From Lachnospiraceae bacterium (GTDB lineage Bacteria; Bacillota; Clostridia; Lachnospirales; Lachnospiraceae): a stretch of DNA of 64,000 bases. The position numbers and the translations under genes were made by a program. The notes below the pieces were generated by a model, which saw nothing but the letters and a program-made list of their open reading frames with translations, was not told the DNA's origin and searched no databases. The stretch covers positions 62,001 through 126,000 of the forward strand of contig CAJSZQ010000009.1 of NCBI GenBank assembly GCA_910574185.1, in the 5' to 3' direction. Numbering within the stretch: position 1 is the stretch's first letter; each line of letters opens with the position of its first letter. Of the stretch, positions 32,338 to 41,701 are shown one piece after another.

Positions 32338-33159
32338 TTAAGAATCCCTGTTCTTTATCTTTAAACTAAGTACGCTGATTACAACACAGCATAAGAGCAA
32401 CCCGACACACCACCCCCACGCAGTATACAGGTTCCCCGCCACACAGTCATAACATGCCTCTTCCTCCAGACGCTCTACCATCGGATATACCGCGCTGATT
32501 TTCATGGGATATTTAGCATTATTCAGATCCGCTATACTTCCAAATGCAGACATTCCCCATTTACTAAACGTAATATATGCAGCTTTCTCGCTCAATCCGC
32601 TCAGCTCAAACAATACGCCGCTCATAATCAACTGCAGAATCAACACAAACGGCATAAGCGTCATTGCAGTAGTCGGATTCCCCGCTATGGAAGACAGCAT
32701 AATCCCCATTATAGATGAGCCGAACGTCAATAAAAATATGGTAACAAAGTACTCGGCGTACGCGTTTGTGATAATTCCTTCCGTATTAAAATCAATAAAT
32801 ATCATGCATACGCCAAAAATTACACAGCTCTGCAAAAAGCATAAAATAAACTGCCAGCTCACATTCGCCAGCACATAAGAAGAAAGATTCATACCCTGCC
32901 GGTATTCTGAGCGAATGATATCATGCTCTTTGCAGACAGACTGAATGGAGTTAAAAATCCCAATCCAAATACAGGCAGATACAATCGTAAAAAACCCCGA
33001 CTTCGTACTTTCATAAGTCGTAAACATGTCTTCTCCCACGATAGACGCCACCAGCGCCGCAATAATCACCGCAAAGATTACAAACTTCCACGCCTTTTCT
33101 CTAATTGCAATTCTTGATATCTTTTTAAAATATACAGCAGTCTGTTTGATAGAAAACAT
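32338..33159 (-). CDS. ABC-2 type permease
   Basis: This 273-residue protein has about six hydrophobic helices. The first lies near residue 25 (FVIFAVIIAALVASIVG), others at IVSACIWIGIFNSIQSV, FILCFLQSCVIFGVCMI, FLLTFGSSIMGIMLSSI, TLMPFVLILQLIMSGVLFEL and VGLLLCCVVISVLSL. The ECDIIRSEYR-like segment (EHDIIRSEYRQGMNLSSYVLA) is typical of ABCG-type permease halves. It is first in the group with the FHA-ABC ATPase and is taken to be its membrane partner. Confidence 0.75.
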   Translation of the reverse strand: MFSIKQTAVYFKKISRIAIREKAWKFVIFAVIIAALVASIVGEDMFTTYESTKSGFFTIVSACIWIGIFNSIQSVCKEHDIIRSEYRQGMNLSSYVLANVSWQFILCFLQSCVIFGVCMIFIDFNTEGIITNAYAEYFVTIFLLTFGSSIMGIMLSSIAGNPTTAMTLMPFVLILQLIMSGVLFELSGLSEKAAYITFSKWGMSAFGSIADLNNAKYPMKISAVYPMVERLEEEACYDCVAGNLYTAWGWCVGLLLCCVVISVLSLKIKNRDS

Positions 33160-33265
33160 TGCTTATTCATAGCCTCCTCTCACCCAATATAATTTGCATT
33201 TTTTGCCATTTTTCGACCTAATACATTATAACACTAATGTAGTGAGAATAAAAGAATTATAAATT

Positions 33266-33484
33266 TGGTAAACAGCTGGTTGAATCAGGAGCATGTCTCT
33301 GAGCAGACAATTCAGGAGTGTTTTTCATGGAATTGAAATAGCAGCTTATGCAGATTTAGGTGCGAAGGCTTTCCTGAGCGGCTTAGTCTGCGTTAGCTGC
33401 CAGTTCAACGGAATGTTACTCCGTCTGCTCAGAGACATGCTCCTGATTCAATCCGCGTCCGGCAGGCGATGTGTGAACAGTAAC
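33266..33484. repeat. 219-bp palindromic element, copy 2
   Basis: Same length and ends (TGGTAAACAGC to GTGTGAACAGTAAC) as the copy at 13722. Arms GGTTGAATCAGGAGCATGTC and complement are inverted at the two sides. It occupies most of the gap between the permease and aminopeptidase genes. Confidence 0.8.
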
Positions 33485-33490
33485 CAAAGC

Positions 33491-33526
33491 AAAGGAGCTG
33501 CCTCACTCCCGGTGATTCAGCTCCTC
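33491..33526 (-). terminator. Terminator-like hairpin after the M18 aminopeptidase
   Basis: GGAGCTG and CAGCTCC pair around about 20 nt, followed on the minus strand by TTTGCTTT, roughly 90 bp after the aminopeptidase stop. Confidence 0.45.
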
Positions 33527-33617
33527 AATAGATACTTCTGTATTTCGTTTTCTTTTTCAATCTTACCCTCGGCAGACAAAGAGACACACCTTGTTCTTGG
33601 AGAGCATCTTCTGATTC

Positions 33618-35015
33618 TTACATATTTTTAATAAAAGCTTTATATCCTTTATAGGCTTCATATACATCAGCCTTGCTGGTAATCTCCCAAGGGGCATGCA
33701 TACATAATACAGCCACTCCGCTGTCTATTACTTCCATACCGTAATTTGCCATAATATAAGCAATGGTTCCGCCGCCGCCTGCGTCTACTTTGCCGAGTTC
33801 GGCAAACTGATAAGCCACTTCGTCCTTATCCATAGCTCTGCGAATTTCCGCCAGATACTCCGCATTGGCATCATTAGAGCCGCTCTTTCCCCGACTTCCG
33901 GTAAATTTATTAAATACCAGCCCTTTTGAGAAAAATGCAGAACTTCTCTTCTCAAATGCTTCTGCAAACATTGGGTCATACGCCGCGCTTACATCGGACG
34001 AAAGCATCTTGGAATACTGCAGCGCTCTCCTCACCTTAAGCTCAGAATATCCGCCTGTAAGATTCATCAACTCCGCCACCGTATTTTCAAAAAACCTGGA
34101 ATGCATACCGGTTGCACCTACGCTTCCGATTTCCTCTTTATCTACCAAAATACAGCAGGCAGTTCTCTCTACGGATTCCGTATCCAGCATTGCAAACAAT
34201 GAGGTAAACGCACATACTCTGTCATCCTGCCCATATCCCATCACCATGCTGCGGTCCAGCCCGCAGTCTCTTGACCTTCCCGCCGGAACAATCTCAAGCT
34301 CCGCAGAGACAAAATCTTCCTCGGTCATGCTATAATATTCCTTCAGAAGCTTAAGCACATTCTGCTTCACAGCTTCCTTCTTTTCCTTGTCAACCCCTTC
34401 CAGTTTATCAAGAGGACGGCTGCCAATCAGAAGGTCTAACTTTTCTCCTTCAATCACTTCATTTGCCTTCTTCTCCATCTGCTTAGACGCCAGATGAATC
34501 AGTAAATCTGTCACTGCAAATACCGGGTCGTCGTCCTCTTCTCCAATGCTGACATTCACCACTTCCCCGTCAGTTTTCGCAACCACCCCATGGATTGCCA
34601 GAGGAAGCGCCACCCACTGATATTTCTTTATTCCGCCGTAATAATGAGTATCCAGATATGCAAACTCATCACTTTCATACAACGGATTCTGTTTCACATC
34701 AATACGTGGAGAATCAATATGCGCTCCCAGAATATTCATCCCCTCTTCCAGCGGCTTCGCTCCAATCTGAAAAAGAACGATACTTTTGTCCATGCACACT
34801 GCATACACCTTATCTCCGGTTTTCACTTGCGTCTGATTCTTAATCAAAGCCTGGATATCCTGATATCCCTTTTCCTTCGCCATGCGTACCGCCGCTTTTA
34901 CACATTCCCGCTCGGTCTTCCCTTCGTCCAGGCAAGACTTGTACCATGTATTAATACGGTCTAATTCCGCATATTGTTCCTGATTATAAGAAGACCATAC
35001 ATTATTATTTTCCAT
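33618..35015 (-). CDS. M18 family aminopeptidase
   Basis: This 465-residue cytosolic metallo-aminopeptidase has zinc-ligand segments GAHIDSPRIDVK (near residue 96), DKEEIGSVGATG (near residue 291) and the C-terminal MHAPWEITSKADVYEAYKGY. DTHYYGGIKKYQWVALPLAIHG is also typical of the family. Members remove N-terminal acidic or neutral residues from peptides. The start has GGGAGGTAATTTC. It stands alone between repeat elements, with no sign of operon partners. Confidence 0.9.
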   Translation of the reverse strand: MENNNVWSSYNQEQYAELDRINTWYKSCLDEGKTERECVKAAVRMAKEKGYQDIQALIKNQTQVKTGDKVYAVCMDKSIVLFQIGAKPLEEGMNILGAHIDSPRIDVKQNPLYESDEFAYLDTHYYGGIKKYQWVALPLAIHGVVAKTDGEVVNVSIGEEDDDPVFAVTDLLIHLASKQMEKKANEVIEGEKLDLLIGSRPLDKLEGVDKEKKEAVKQNVLKLLKEYYSMTEEDFVSAELEIVPAGRSRDCGLDRSMVMGYGQDDRVCAFTSLFAMLDTESVERTACCILVDKEEIGSVGATGMHSRFFENTVAELMNLTGGYSELKVRRALQYSKMLSSDVSAAYDPMFAEAFEKRSSAFFSKGLVFNKFTGSRGKSGSNDANAEYLAEIRRAMDKDEVAYQFAELGKVDAGGGGTIAYIMANYGMEVIDSGVAVLCMHAPWEITSKADVYEAYKGYKAFIKNM

Positions 35016-35110
35016 CTGAAATTACCTCCCAAATTATGATTTCATAGATTTTAGTATAACATACCTGAAATTTTCTTACAACACGTCTGTTTACTCTTAG
35101 AATTTTAACA

Positions 35111-35243
35111 GTAACAGTTCAGCCTGCAACTGCGCAGTTAGCAGCCAATGAACTTAAGCAGCCAGGAATCCGCCCCTTTGCCGCAGGCAAACTTTAAAAT
35201 GGGCAGATTCCGTAACAGTGAAGCCGGAAGGCTGAACTGTTAC
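35111..35243. repeat. GTAACAGTTCAGCC-bounded repeat, copy 3 (133 bp)
   Basis: Same ends and same interior as the copy at 13958 apart from a short deletion (one of the GCGCACTTGCT units is lost). It sits immediately downstream of the transglycosylase stop. Confidence 0.75.
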
Positions 35244-35245
35244 TT

Positions 35246-35983
35246 TTAACAATTATTCAGATATAGAGGCAGAAGCCGCTGGATTTCACCTGCCTTCTCC
35301 TGAGTAATAATATGGTTTCTTACCATACTATTTAGCACCTGCTTAGAACGCTGAATTACCAATTTCATATTCGTATTCGGCGAATATGCCGACGGCGCGT
35401 TTGGCAGACCTGCCAGTATCACAGACTCGCAATCCGATAATTCTGACGGTTCTTTTCCAAAATATCCGATTGACGCCTCATATATTCCTTCATACCCGCC
35501 GCCAAAAGAAATCGTATTTACATAAAGTTCAAATATCTCTTCCTTGGCGTATTTACCTTCCACATCAAAGACAGCAAACACCTCTGCCGCCTTGCGCTCC
35601 AGAATTTTCTCCTGTGTAAAAATCTGATTCTTCACAAGCTGCTGTGTAATCGTGCTTCCGCCTTCCCGAAAAGAGCAAGACCGTATATCTACCCATGCGG
35701 CGCGGCAGACTGCGATAAGGTCGATCCCAGGATGTTTCTCAAACCGATGATCCTCCACAGAAATTACCGCGTCAATATAAAACTGTGGCAGCTCAGAATA
35801 TTTTGTAAAATGTTCTCTGCCGCGAATTTCTTCCATCGTCTCTTCAATTGATTTCTCTGCCGTTGCTTCCCGGTACATTCTGTATCCTTTTATGCCGAAA
35901 AACGTCCCGGTTAACGCTGCTATACAGAATAAAACTGTAAACAGCCACAGCAGAACTTTTCTTATCTTATGTTTTCTTATCAT
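35246..35983 (-). CDS. Monofunctional GT51 peptidoglycan transglycosylase
   Basis: This 245-residue protein has an N-terminal membrane anchor (VLLWLFTVLFCIAALTGTFFGI) followed only by a GT51 domain. Motifs are ISVEDHRFEKHPGID with the catalytic Glu, GGSTITQQLVKN, ERKAAEVFAVFDVEGKYAKEEIFELYVNTISFGGGYEG, and LAGLPNAPSAYSP. It polymerises lipid II outside the membrane. No transpeptidase domain follows, so it is MtgA-like rather than a bifunctional PBP. The adjacent two-component system upstream may or may not control it. Confidence 0.9.
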   Translation of the reverse strand: MIRKHKIRKVLLWLFTVLFCIAALTGTFFGIKGYRMYREATAEKSIEETMEEIRGREHFTKYSELPQFYIDAVISVEDHRFEKHPGIDLIAVCRAAWVDIRSCSFREGGSTITQQLVKNQIFTQEKILERKAAEVFAVFDVEGKYAKEEIFELYVNTISFGGGYEGIYEASIGYFGKEPSELSDCESVILAGLPNAPSAYSPNTNMKLVIQRSKQVLNSMVRNHIITQEKAGEIQRLLPLYLNNC

Positions 35984-36117
35984 TTGCCAATACCTCTATG
36001 AATATTATCGACCTTTCATATCCTCCGATAATCCTATCGCCTAAATTAGCCTTTTAAATCTACCCATATAATAATCCAATTTACTTACACTTCTGTGACT
36101 TTATAGTGAAAGATATG

Positions 36118-37107
36118 TCACTTTGGAAAACGGATACGAAATATGGCGCCTCCCTTAGAATGATTTTCGGCAGTAATCACGCCGCCCTGCCTGGTAATAA
36201 CTGTCTTACAAAGGGCAAGGCCAATCCCATATCCCGATGTCTTTGAATTTTTCCCGCGGTAAAATCGTTCAAATAAATTAGCCAGTTCTTCCAGTTCAAA
36301 TCCTCTTCCGGTATCACGAATAGTAATCTCCGTATAAAGCAATGTATCCTCACAAATTATTTCTATCTGTCCATAATTCCCTACGCTTTCCATACAATTT
36401 TTCACAATATTTTGAACCGCTTCTGACAGCCAGTCTAAATCTCCCAGGATTTCCGCCCCTTCCGGCACATCGGTTTTCACAGTAATATCATGCAGTTCAA
36501 ACGAAATCTGCAAAGGTCGAAGCGCGGCAAATATCAAACGGTTAACATCAATTCGTTCTTTCTTAAAAGACACAATTCCTGCATCCAGCCGAGACAACTT
36601 CAACAAAGCTGTTATCAGCCATTCCATCCTTACAAGCAGTTCTTCCATCTCATGCAGCAATCTTCTTCTTTCTTTTTCATCCAGACTATTTTCCAGTAAT
36701 GATAAGATAAGATTGACTGACGTAAGAGGCGTACGAAGCTGATGCGCAATATCCGCAAGAGAATCTGCAAGATGTTCCTTCTCCTTCTTCAGCCGCAGAT
36801 TCTGCTCTCTGATGCGAAGCGTCATCTTTGTTATCTCACTCTGCAGAATAGAAAGCTCCCCCTCGTTTGAATCGCTGATAAACAATTGTTCTTCATTGTG
36901 GAGAATCAGATCAATCTGCTCGGAAATTCTGGCAATACTGCTATACCTGGCTCTCGTAAATGCAAAAAATGCCACATAAAAAGCCCCTGCATTTATCAAA
37001 ATCAAAACTCCCGCGCTCCGACTGATAACAAAACCCGCCATCCCGAAAAGAACCGTTATCACAGCCAGCCAACCCATAAACTGCCGAATTTCTTTATTCC
37101 GAAACAT
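36118..37107 (-). CDS. Sensor histidine kinase
   Basis: This kinase of about 330 residues has two N-terminal helices (FMGWLAVITVLFGMAGFV and AGVLILINAGAFYVAFFAF) separated by a very short loop, so it senses within the membrane or through a partner. The HisKA segment has SLADIAHQLRTPLTSV with the phospho-His. The ATPase has NIVKNCMESVG (N box), IRDTGRGFELEEL (G1) and GYGIGLALCK (G2). The ATG at 37107 follows GGGAGGAA by 5 nt and overlaps the regulator gene by 14 bp. Confidence 0.88.
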   Translation of the reverse strand: MFRNKEIRQFMGWLAVITVLFGMAGFVISRSAGVLILINAGAFYVAFFAFTRARYSSIARISEQIDLILHNEEQLFISDSNEGELSILQSEITKMTLRIREQNLRLKKEKEHLADSLADIAHQLRTPLTSVNLILSLLENSLDEKERRRLLHEMEELLVRMEWLITALLKLSRLDAGIVSFKKERIDVNRLIFAALRPLQISFELHDITVKTDVPEGAEILGDLDWLSEAVQNIVKNCMESVGNYGQIEIICEDTLLYTEITIRDTGRGFELEELANLFERFYRGKNSKTSGYGIGLALCKTVITRQGGVITAENHSKGGAIFRIRFPK

Positions 37108-37780
37108 CATTTCCTCCCAGCCGGTACCCCATTCCACGAACCGTCAGAATAATCTGGGGAGCCGACGGATCTTCTTCAATTTTTTCACGCAGACGTTTGA
37201 TGTAAACCGTCAACGTATTGTTACTTACAAACTCACCTGCCGCATCCCACAATTCATTCAGCAGTCTGTCCCTTGTGAGAATACTTTTCGGATTGAAAAG
37301 AAATACAAGTAATAAACGATATTCCAATGCTGAAAGATGCACCTCTTCCCCACCCTTTTTCACAATGCCGCCGGCAGTATCTATATGAAGTGTCCCAATG
37401 TCAAAAACTGCCGGAGAGCGACCAGATTTCCGCAAGGCAACTTGAATACGTGCAATCAATTCACGAGAGCGAAACGGCTTCGTAATATAATCCTCCGCTC
37501 CTATATTCAATCCTGTAACCACACTTGCTTCATCCCCTGACGCCGTCAGAAAAATAACCGGAATGTCCTGTGTCTGCTTAATTTCTGTACAGACTGCAAA
37601 TCCATTTCCATCAGGAAGGGAAATATCCACTAGCGCCAAATCAAACAAAGTGCTATCCAGCATCGACAAGGCCTCTTTCTGACTGCCGGCATGAGTAACC
37701 GCAAATCCCTCTGCTTGAAGCAGCAGTGCAAGATTTCTTGCAATCGTTTTCTCATCCTCCACTAAAAAAATTCGCTTCAT
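37094..37780 (-). CDS. OmpR-family response regulator
   Basis: This 228-residue protein has a receiver domain with VEDE acidic pocket, phospho-acceptor Asp52 (LVDISLPDGNGF), TASG and KPF; the C-terminal winged helix (about residues 125-225) has LSALEYRLLLVFLFNP, ILTRDRLLNELWD and TVYIKRLREKIE, ending with TVRGMGYRLGG. It is paired with the overlapping kinase gene. Small intramembrane-type kinases with such regulators often answer to cell-wall stress, but no target is evident here. Confidence 0.92.
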   Translation of the reverse strand: MKRIFLVEDEKTIARNLALLLQAEGFAVTHAGSQKEALSMLDSTLFDLALVDISLPDGNGFAVCTEIKQTQDIPVIFLTASGDEASVVTGLNIGAEDYITKPFRSRELIARIQVALRKSGRSPAVFDIGTLHIDTAGGIVKKGGEEVHLSALEYRLLLVFLFNPKSILTRDRLLNELWDAAGEFVSNNTLTVYIKRLREKIEEDPSAPQIILTVRGMGYRLGGNDVSE

Positions 37781-37929
37781 TTATTCTTCCACCTTCCTTG
37801 ATATCTAATACATAAAACAAATAGCGGCAGATATCGTCTGTAATGGATATTCGGCCACTACATGATGAATCTGCCGTTATTACTTTCATTATTTCAATCC
37901 TGCCGCCACACTGACGCTGCATATTTACT

Positions 37930-40900
37930 CTAACTTAATACTTTACTAAGAGTTTCAAACAAACGGTCTATGTCGATCGGCTTCGCGATATGTCCGTTCA
38001 TCCCGCACATTAACGCCTGTCGCTTATCTTCTTCAAAGGCATTGGCCGTCATTGCCAGAATTGGTATAGACGCCAGCTCCTTATTCTCCAGCCTGCGAAT
38101 TGCCTTTGCCGCGTCATGTCCGTTCATCACAGGCATCTGTACATCCATAAGCACAAGCTGGAAATAACCGGGCACAGAAGCCTTTAGCATATCCACTGCT
38201 TCTTTGCCATTCTTTGCAATAGCGATGGAAAATCCTGCTTCCTCCAGAATCGCTTCCGCAATTTCCTGGTTCAATTCATTATCCTCTGCCAACAAGATAT
38301 GTCCTGGAGTAAATTCCATATTCCTGTTGTCAAATTCTCTCTCCTCTTCCTCTTCGCCATTCACAATAGCATACAGACAATTCCTCAATTCTGAGAAAAA
38401 CAACGGTTTACTGCAGAACTTCGTAACCCCCGCTTCTTTTGCCTCTTCCTCTATCTCAGACCAGTCATATGCCGTCAACACAATAATCGGCACCTGATCC
38501 CCAATCTCCTTTCGGATTCTCTTTGCGACCTCAACGCCGTTCATATCGGGAAGCAGCCAGTCTATAATGTACACACTGAACTGATCTCCCCATTCTTTTG
38601 CCTGATGAGTCCGCAGTACAGCTTCCTTCCCTGAAAGAGTCCACTCTGCACGCATCCCCATCTGCTGAAGCATATAAGACACGCTGTCGCAAGTATTAAA
38701 ATCATCGTCTACTACCAGGGCTCTACAGTTCTTAAGCTGCGGAATATCCTGAGGTTCTTTCGCGGCCGTATCTACTTTAAAGGTAACGCACAAAGTGACC
38801 TCCGTACCTACTCCCTGCTCGCTTTGCACCTCAATGGTTCCATTCATCATATCTACAATGTTCTTGGTAATCGCCATACCAAGACCAGTTCCCTGAATTC
38901 CACTAATCGTTGTATTGCTTTCTCTCTCAAAAGGCTCAAAAATATGGGCTACAAACTCCTCGCTCATACCAATTCCGGTATCCTTAATATTGAACTCAAA
39001 ATTCGCATAACCCGCAGACGCTCCAGCCTTCTCCGTAATCCTCATGCTGATAATACCGCCGGCGCCGGTATATTTAATCGCATTGCTGAGTAAATTAAGG
39101 AGCACTTGATTCAACCGCAGCTTATCGCAGTATATCTGTTCATCCAGCACATCCACCGTATCAATATATAATTCTAACTGCTTCGCGTGAATATCTGCCT
39201 GTACAATATTGCGCAAACTGTGCAGAATCTCCGGCAAACGACAGGATTTTTCTTCCAGATAAATCTTGCCGCTCTCAATCCGGCTCATATCCAGAACATC
39301 ATTAATCAAACTTAGCAAATGGTTCCCCGACGTCATAATCTTCTTCAGATATTCTTCCACCTGCTCCTTACGCTCAATATGCGCAATCGCCAACGCTGTA
39401 AATCCTACAATCGCATTCATCGGAGTGCGGATATCATGGGACATATTGGAAAGAAATACGCTCTTAGCCTTGCTTGCCCGATTGGCCTGCATAAGCGCAT
39501 CCTCCAGCAGATTTTTCTTCTCCATCTCCTTGCGGATTTCTTCATCCACACTTCTAAACCCCAGAACAATACCATGATTTTCACTCCATTCTCCTGCGCG
39601 TACCACTTTCATCTGGAAATATTTCATTCCATCCTCTGTCGACACGCGATAGTTTACATGATATTGTCGTTCTCCCTTTAACTCCTTCCTCAAACGACGG
39701 CAGCAAGAAGCCTCTCTAAACATAGCCTTATCTTCTTCATAAACCGACTGCTCAATATAAGTATCCATGGCTGCGTCCAGCCGGACTTCCCCCGTAAAAA
39801 TATCGCCAAACATTCGACTGCCGCTCTCTTCAATCTGAAGCGGTACACCGTTCCCTGTATCCAAGTCAAAAAAGCACACAAGATTATAATCAATACTCAG
39901 AGCATGAATCAACTCCATCTGATGTCTTTCATTCTCTTTCTCCTGAAGCTTCTGAGCAGTACAATCCAGAAGGAACCTCTGATAGAATAATTCCCCGTCT
40001 TCCTTCAAAAGCTTCACATTCCCCATCACATGGCGCACTTCTCCATTCTGATGCCTCACGCGATACTCTACGCTGACAGTGTCTCCTTCTTCTTTAAGTT
40101 CTTTGATGCATTCCCTGAGCTTCTCTTTATCCTCATCCAGAACAGACTCAGCCACCATATCAAACCCGTCTTTCACCAGTTCTTCTTTGGATTCATATCC
40201 AAGAATCCTGAGCGCCGCCCTATTAATACTTATAATGCGCTCTCCATCCACAGAATGGCACACCACTCCACAGTCCATCGTTGTAAATACAGTCTCAAGG
40301 GTACGATTCTTCTGTATAATCTCCTGCTCATAAGCCCTCTCCTGAGTCACGTCAATCGCCACTCCCACAGTACCCATAACACTGCCGTCTAAATCATACA
40401 GTGGAGATTTGTAGGTCGTAAGCAGTCTCATTCCTTCCCCTGTCTTAATCGTCTCCTCAGAGATACAGGTCTTTTCTTTCTCCATAACCTCCCGTTCGGA
40501 TTCAATACAAGCCGGATCGTCATGCTCAACATCCCAAATATAAGCATGACCTTGTCCCTCCACCTGCTTCTTGGTCTTGTTCACAGTCTTGCAGAAGCTG
40601 TCATTTACCTTCTCATGTATTCCATTCTTATCTTTATACCAGATGAGATTCGGCACATGATTAATTGTCGCCTCAAGATACTGATTCGTCTGCCAGTACT
40701 CCTTACTCAATCTACACGTCTGCTGCCATCTTAAAAAACGAAATCGAATCTCATCATCCGACATAGGCATAGTCCAAATGTCCTGCACCTTCAAAAGGTC
40801 CTCTCCCATAGACATAATCTGCTCTTTATCCGCAAGCAAAATAAGCTGTGTCTCCTTCTCTTCATCCGGAGCCAGCATCCTGATTGTTTCCTTCACGTCC

Positions 40901-41073
40901 ATATCCTGCAAATTCGCCAGAATCACATCCGCTTGAGCCGCTAATGCACTTCCTGGGTTCTTACTCTCAAAGAACTCATATGTAAAATGCTCTGATGGAG
41001 ACATCTCCTGAACTAAATCAAACACCCTACAGTGAGTCCCTGCTAAATAGAACTGAATATGACAATGATACAT
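37930..41073 (-). CDS. PAS-containing hybrid histidine kinase with two receivers
   Basis: This 1047-residue soluble protein has an N-terminal degenerate receiver-like domain (about 1-120), PAS 1 (NQYLEATINHVPNLIWYKDK, about 125-245), PAS 2 (TVFTTMDCGVVCHSVDGERI, about 255-370), a third PAS-like region (about 385-510), HisKA with FLSNMSHDIRTPMNAIVGF, HATPase with NLLSNAIKYTG and GTGLGMAITKNIV, receiver 1 (ALVVDDDFNTCD, IIDWLLPDMNG) and receiver 2 (ILLAEDNELNQE, VLMDVQMPVMNG). No membrane helix or output domain is present. Such hybrid kinases are numerous in Lachnospiraceae; the partner Hpt or effector is not encoded here. Confidence 0.9.
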   Translation of the reverse strand: MYHCHIQFYLAGTHCRVFDLVQEMSPSEHFTYEFFESKNPGSALAAQADVILANLQDMDVKETIRMLAPDEEKETQLILLADKEQIMSMGEDLLKVQDIWTMPMSDDEIRFRFLRWQQTCRLSKEYWQTNQYLEATINHVPNLIWYKDKNGIHEKVNDSFCKTVNKTKKQVEGQGHAYIWDVEHDDPACIESEREVMEKEKTCISEETIKTGEGMRLLTTYKSPLYDLDGSVMGTVGVAIDVTQERAYEQEIIQKNRTLETVFTTMDCGVVCHSVDGERIISINRAALRILGYESKEELVKDGFDMVAESVLDEDKEKLRECIKELKEEGDTVSVEYRVRHQNGEVRHVMGNVKLLKEDGELFYQRFLLDCTAQKLQEKENERHQMELIHALSIDYNLVCFFDLDTGNGVPLQIEESGSRMFGDIFTGEVRLDAAMDTYIEQSVYEEDKAMFREASCCRRLRKELKGERQYHVNYRVSTEDGMKYFQMKVVRAGEWSENHGIVLGFRSVDEEIRKEMEKKNLLEDALMQANRASKAKSVFLSNMSHDIRTPMNAIVGFTALAIAHIERKEQVEEYLKKIMTSGNHLLSLINDVLDMSRIESGKIYLEEKSCRLPEILHSLRNIVQADIHAKQLELYIDTVDVLDEQIYCDKLRLNQVLLNLLSNAIKYTGAGGIISMRITEKAGASAGYANFEFNIKDTGIGMSEEFVAHIFEPFERESNTTISGIQGTGLGMAITKNIVDMMNGTIEVQSEQGVGTEVTLCVTFKVDTAAKEPQDIPQLKNCRALVVDDDFNTCDSVSYMLQQMGMRAEWTLSGKEAVLRTHQAKEWGDQFSVYIIDWLLPDMNGVEVAKRIRKEIGDQVPIIVLTAYDWSEIEEEAKEAGVTKFCSKPLFFSELRNCLYAIVNGEEEEEREFDNRNMEFTPGHILLAEDNELNQEIAEAILEEAGFSIAIAKNGKEAVDMLKASVPGYFQLVLMDVQMPVMNGHDAAKAIRRLENKELASIPILAMTANAFEEDKRQALMCGMNGHIAKPIDIDRLFETLSKVLS

Positions 41074-41271
41074 CTATCTTTCCTCCCTGTAGTCTGTGAA
41101 CTGTTGACAAAATTCTATGAAAATCCGTCTATTGCTTTCCACAGATACATAAAAATATTGAATCATCTTTTTACTCGAACTGATAATTCACTTATATATC
41201 ATTCTAACAAGCCTGAGAAACTATGTCAATATTAGTATTTACACCAGACAAAGTTGTTTTCCGTCCGCAGT

Positions 41272-41437
41272 CTAGAGCGTGTTTGAAAATTCATTCCTAC
41301 AATCTGCCGCCCCGCTTCACACCATATTTTATGCTGAATTTGGTCAATGTAGCCCGCTACACCTCCCAAATCTAGCATAAAATCTGATGCAAACTGGGAC
41401 GACATCTTGCAGAAAGCAATTTTCAAACACGCTCTAG
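41272..41437. repeat. Palindromic intergenic element C
   Basis: A perfect 20-bp inverted pair, CTAGAGCGTGTTTGAAAATT at 41272-41291 and its complement at 41418-41437, encloses about 126 bp. The flank CTAGTGTGCTGACC (41434-41447) repeats the end of element B at 11.8-11.97 kb. A 64-codon minus frame across it is a by-product of the repeat. The rest of the 41074-41536 gap shows nothing else. Confidence 0.75.
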
Positions 41438-41536
41438 TGTGCTGACCGAATATAGAAGAATCCGTTTATATAATTATAAGAATCATTTGAATCCAATACC
41501 ATACATTCATTCGTTATTATTTTTAATACCCATATC

Positions 41537-41565
41537 TTGAAAAACAAAAAAAGTCATGATAAAAT
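41537..41565 (+). promoter_or_regulatory. Promoter of the chemoreceptor gene
   Basis: -35 TTGAAA (41537-41542) and -10 TAAAAT (41560-41565) with a 17-bp spacer. The predicted leader to the GTG start is about 130 nt. Confidence 0.6.
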
Positions 41566-41701
41566 ATTTATGCAGTAAATGAAACAAATAATTAATCGTT
41601 ATTGTTTACAAATAAATCGTTCAGATACAATAGCATTAATTTATAATTACGGAAAATTTATTCAAATCTCAAATCTAACTCTTTACTGCAGGGGGGATCT
41701 T

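Noticed and set aside
41232-41426. 64-codon minus-strand ORF upstream of the chemoreceptor gene
   Set aside because: It lies almost wholly within palindromic element C and has no ribosome-binding site; a product of the repeat.
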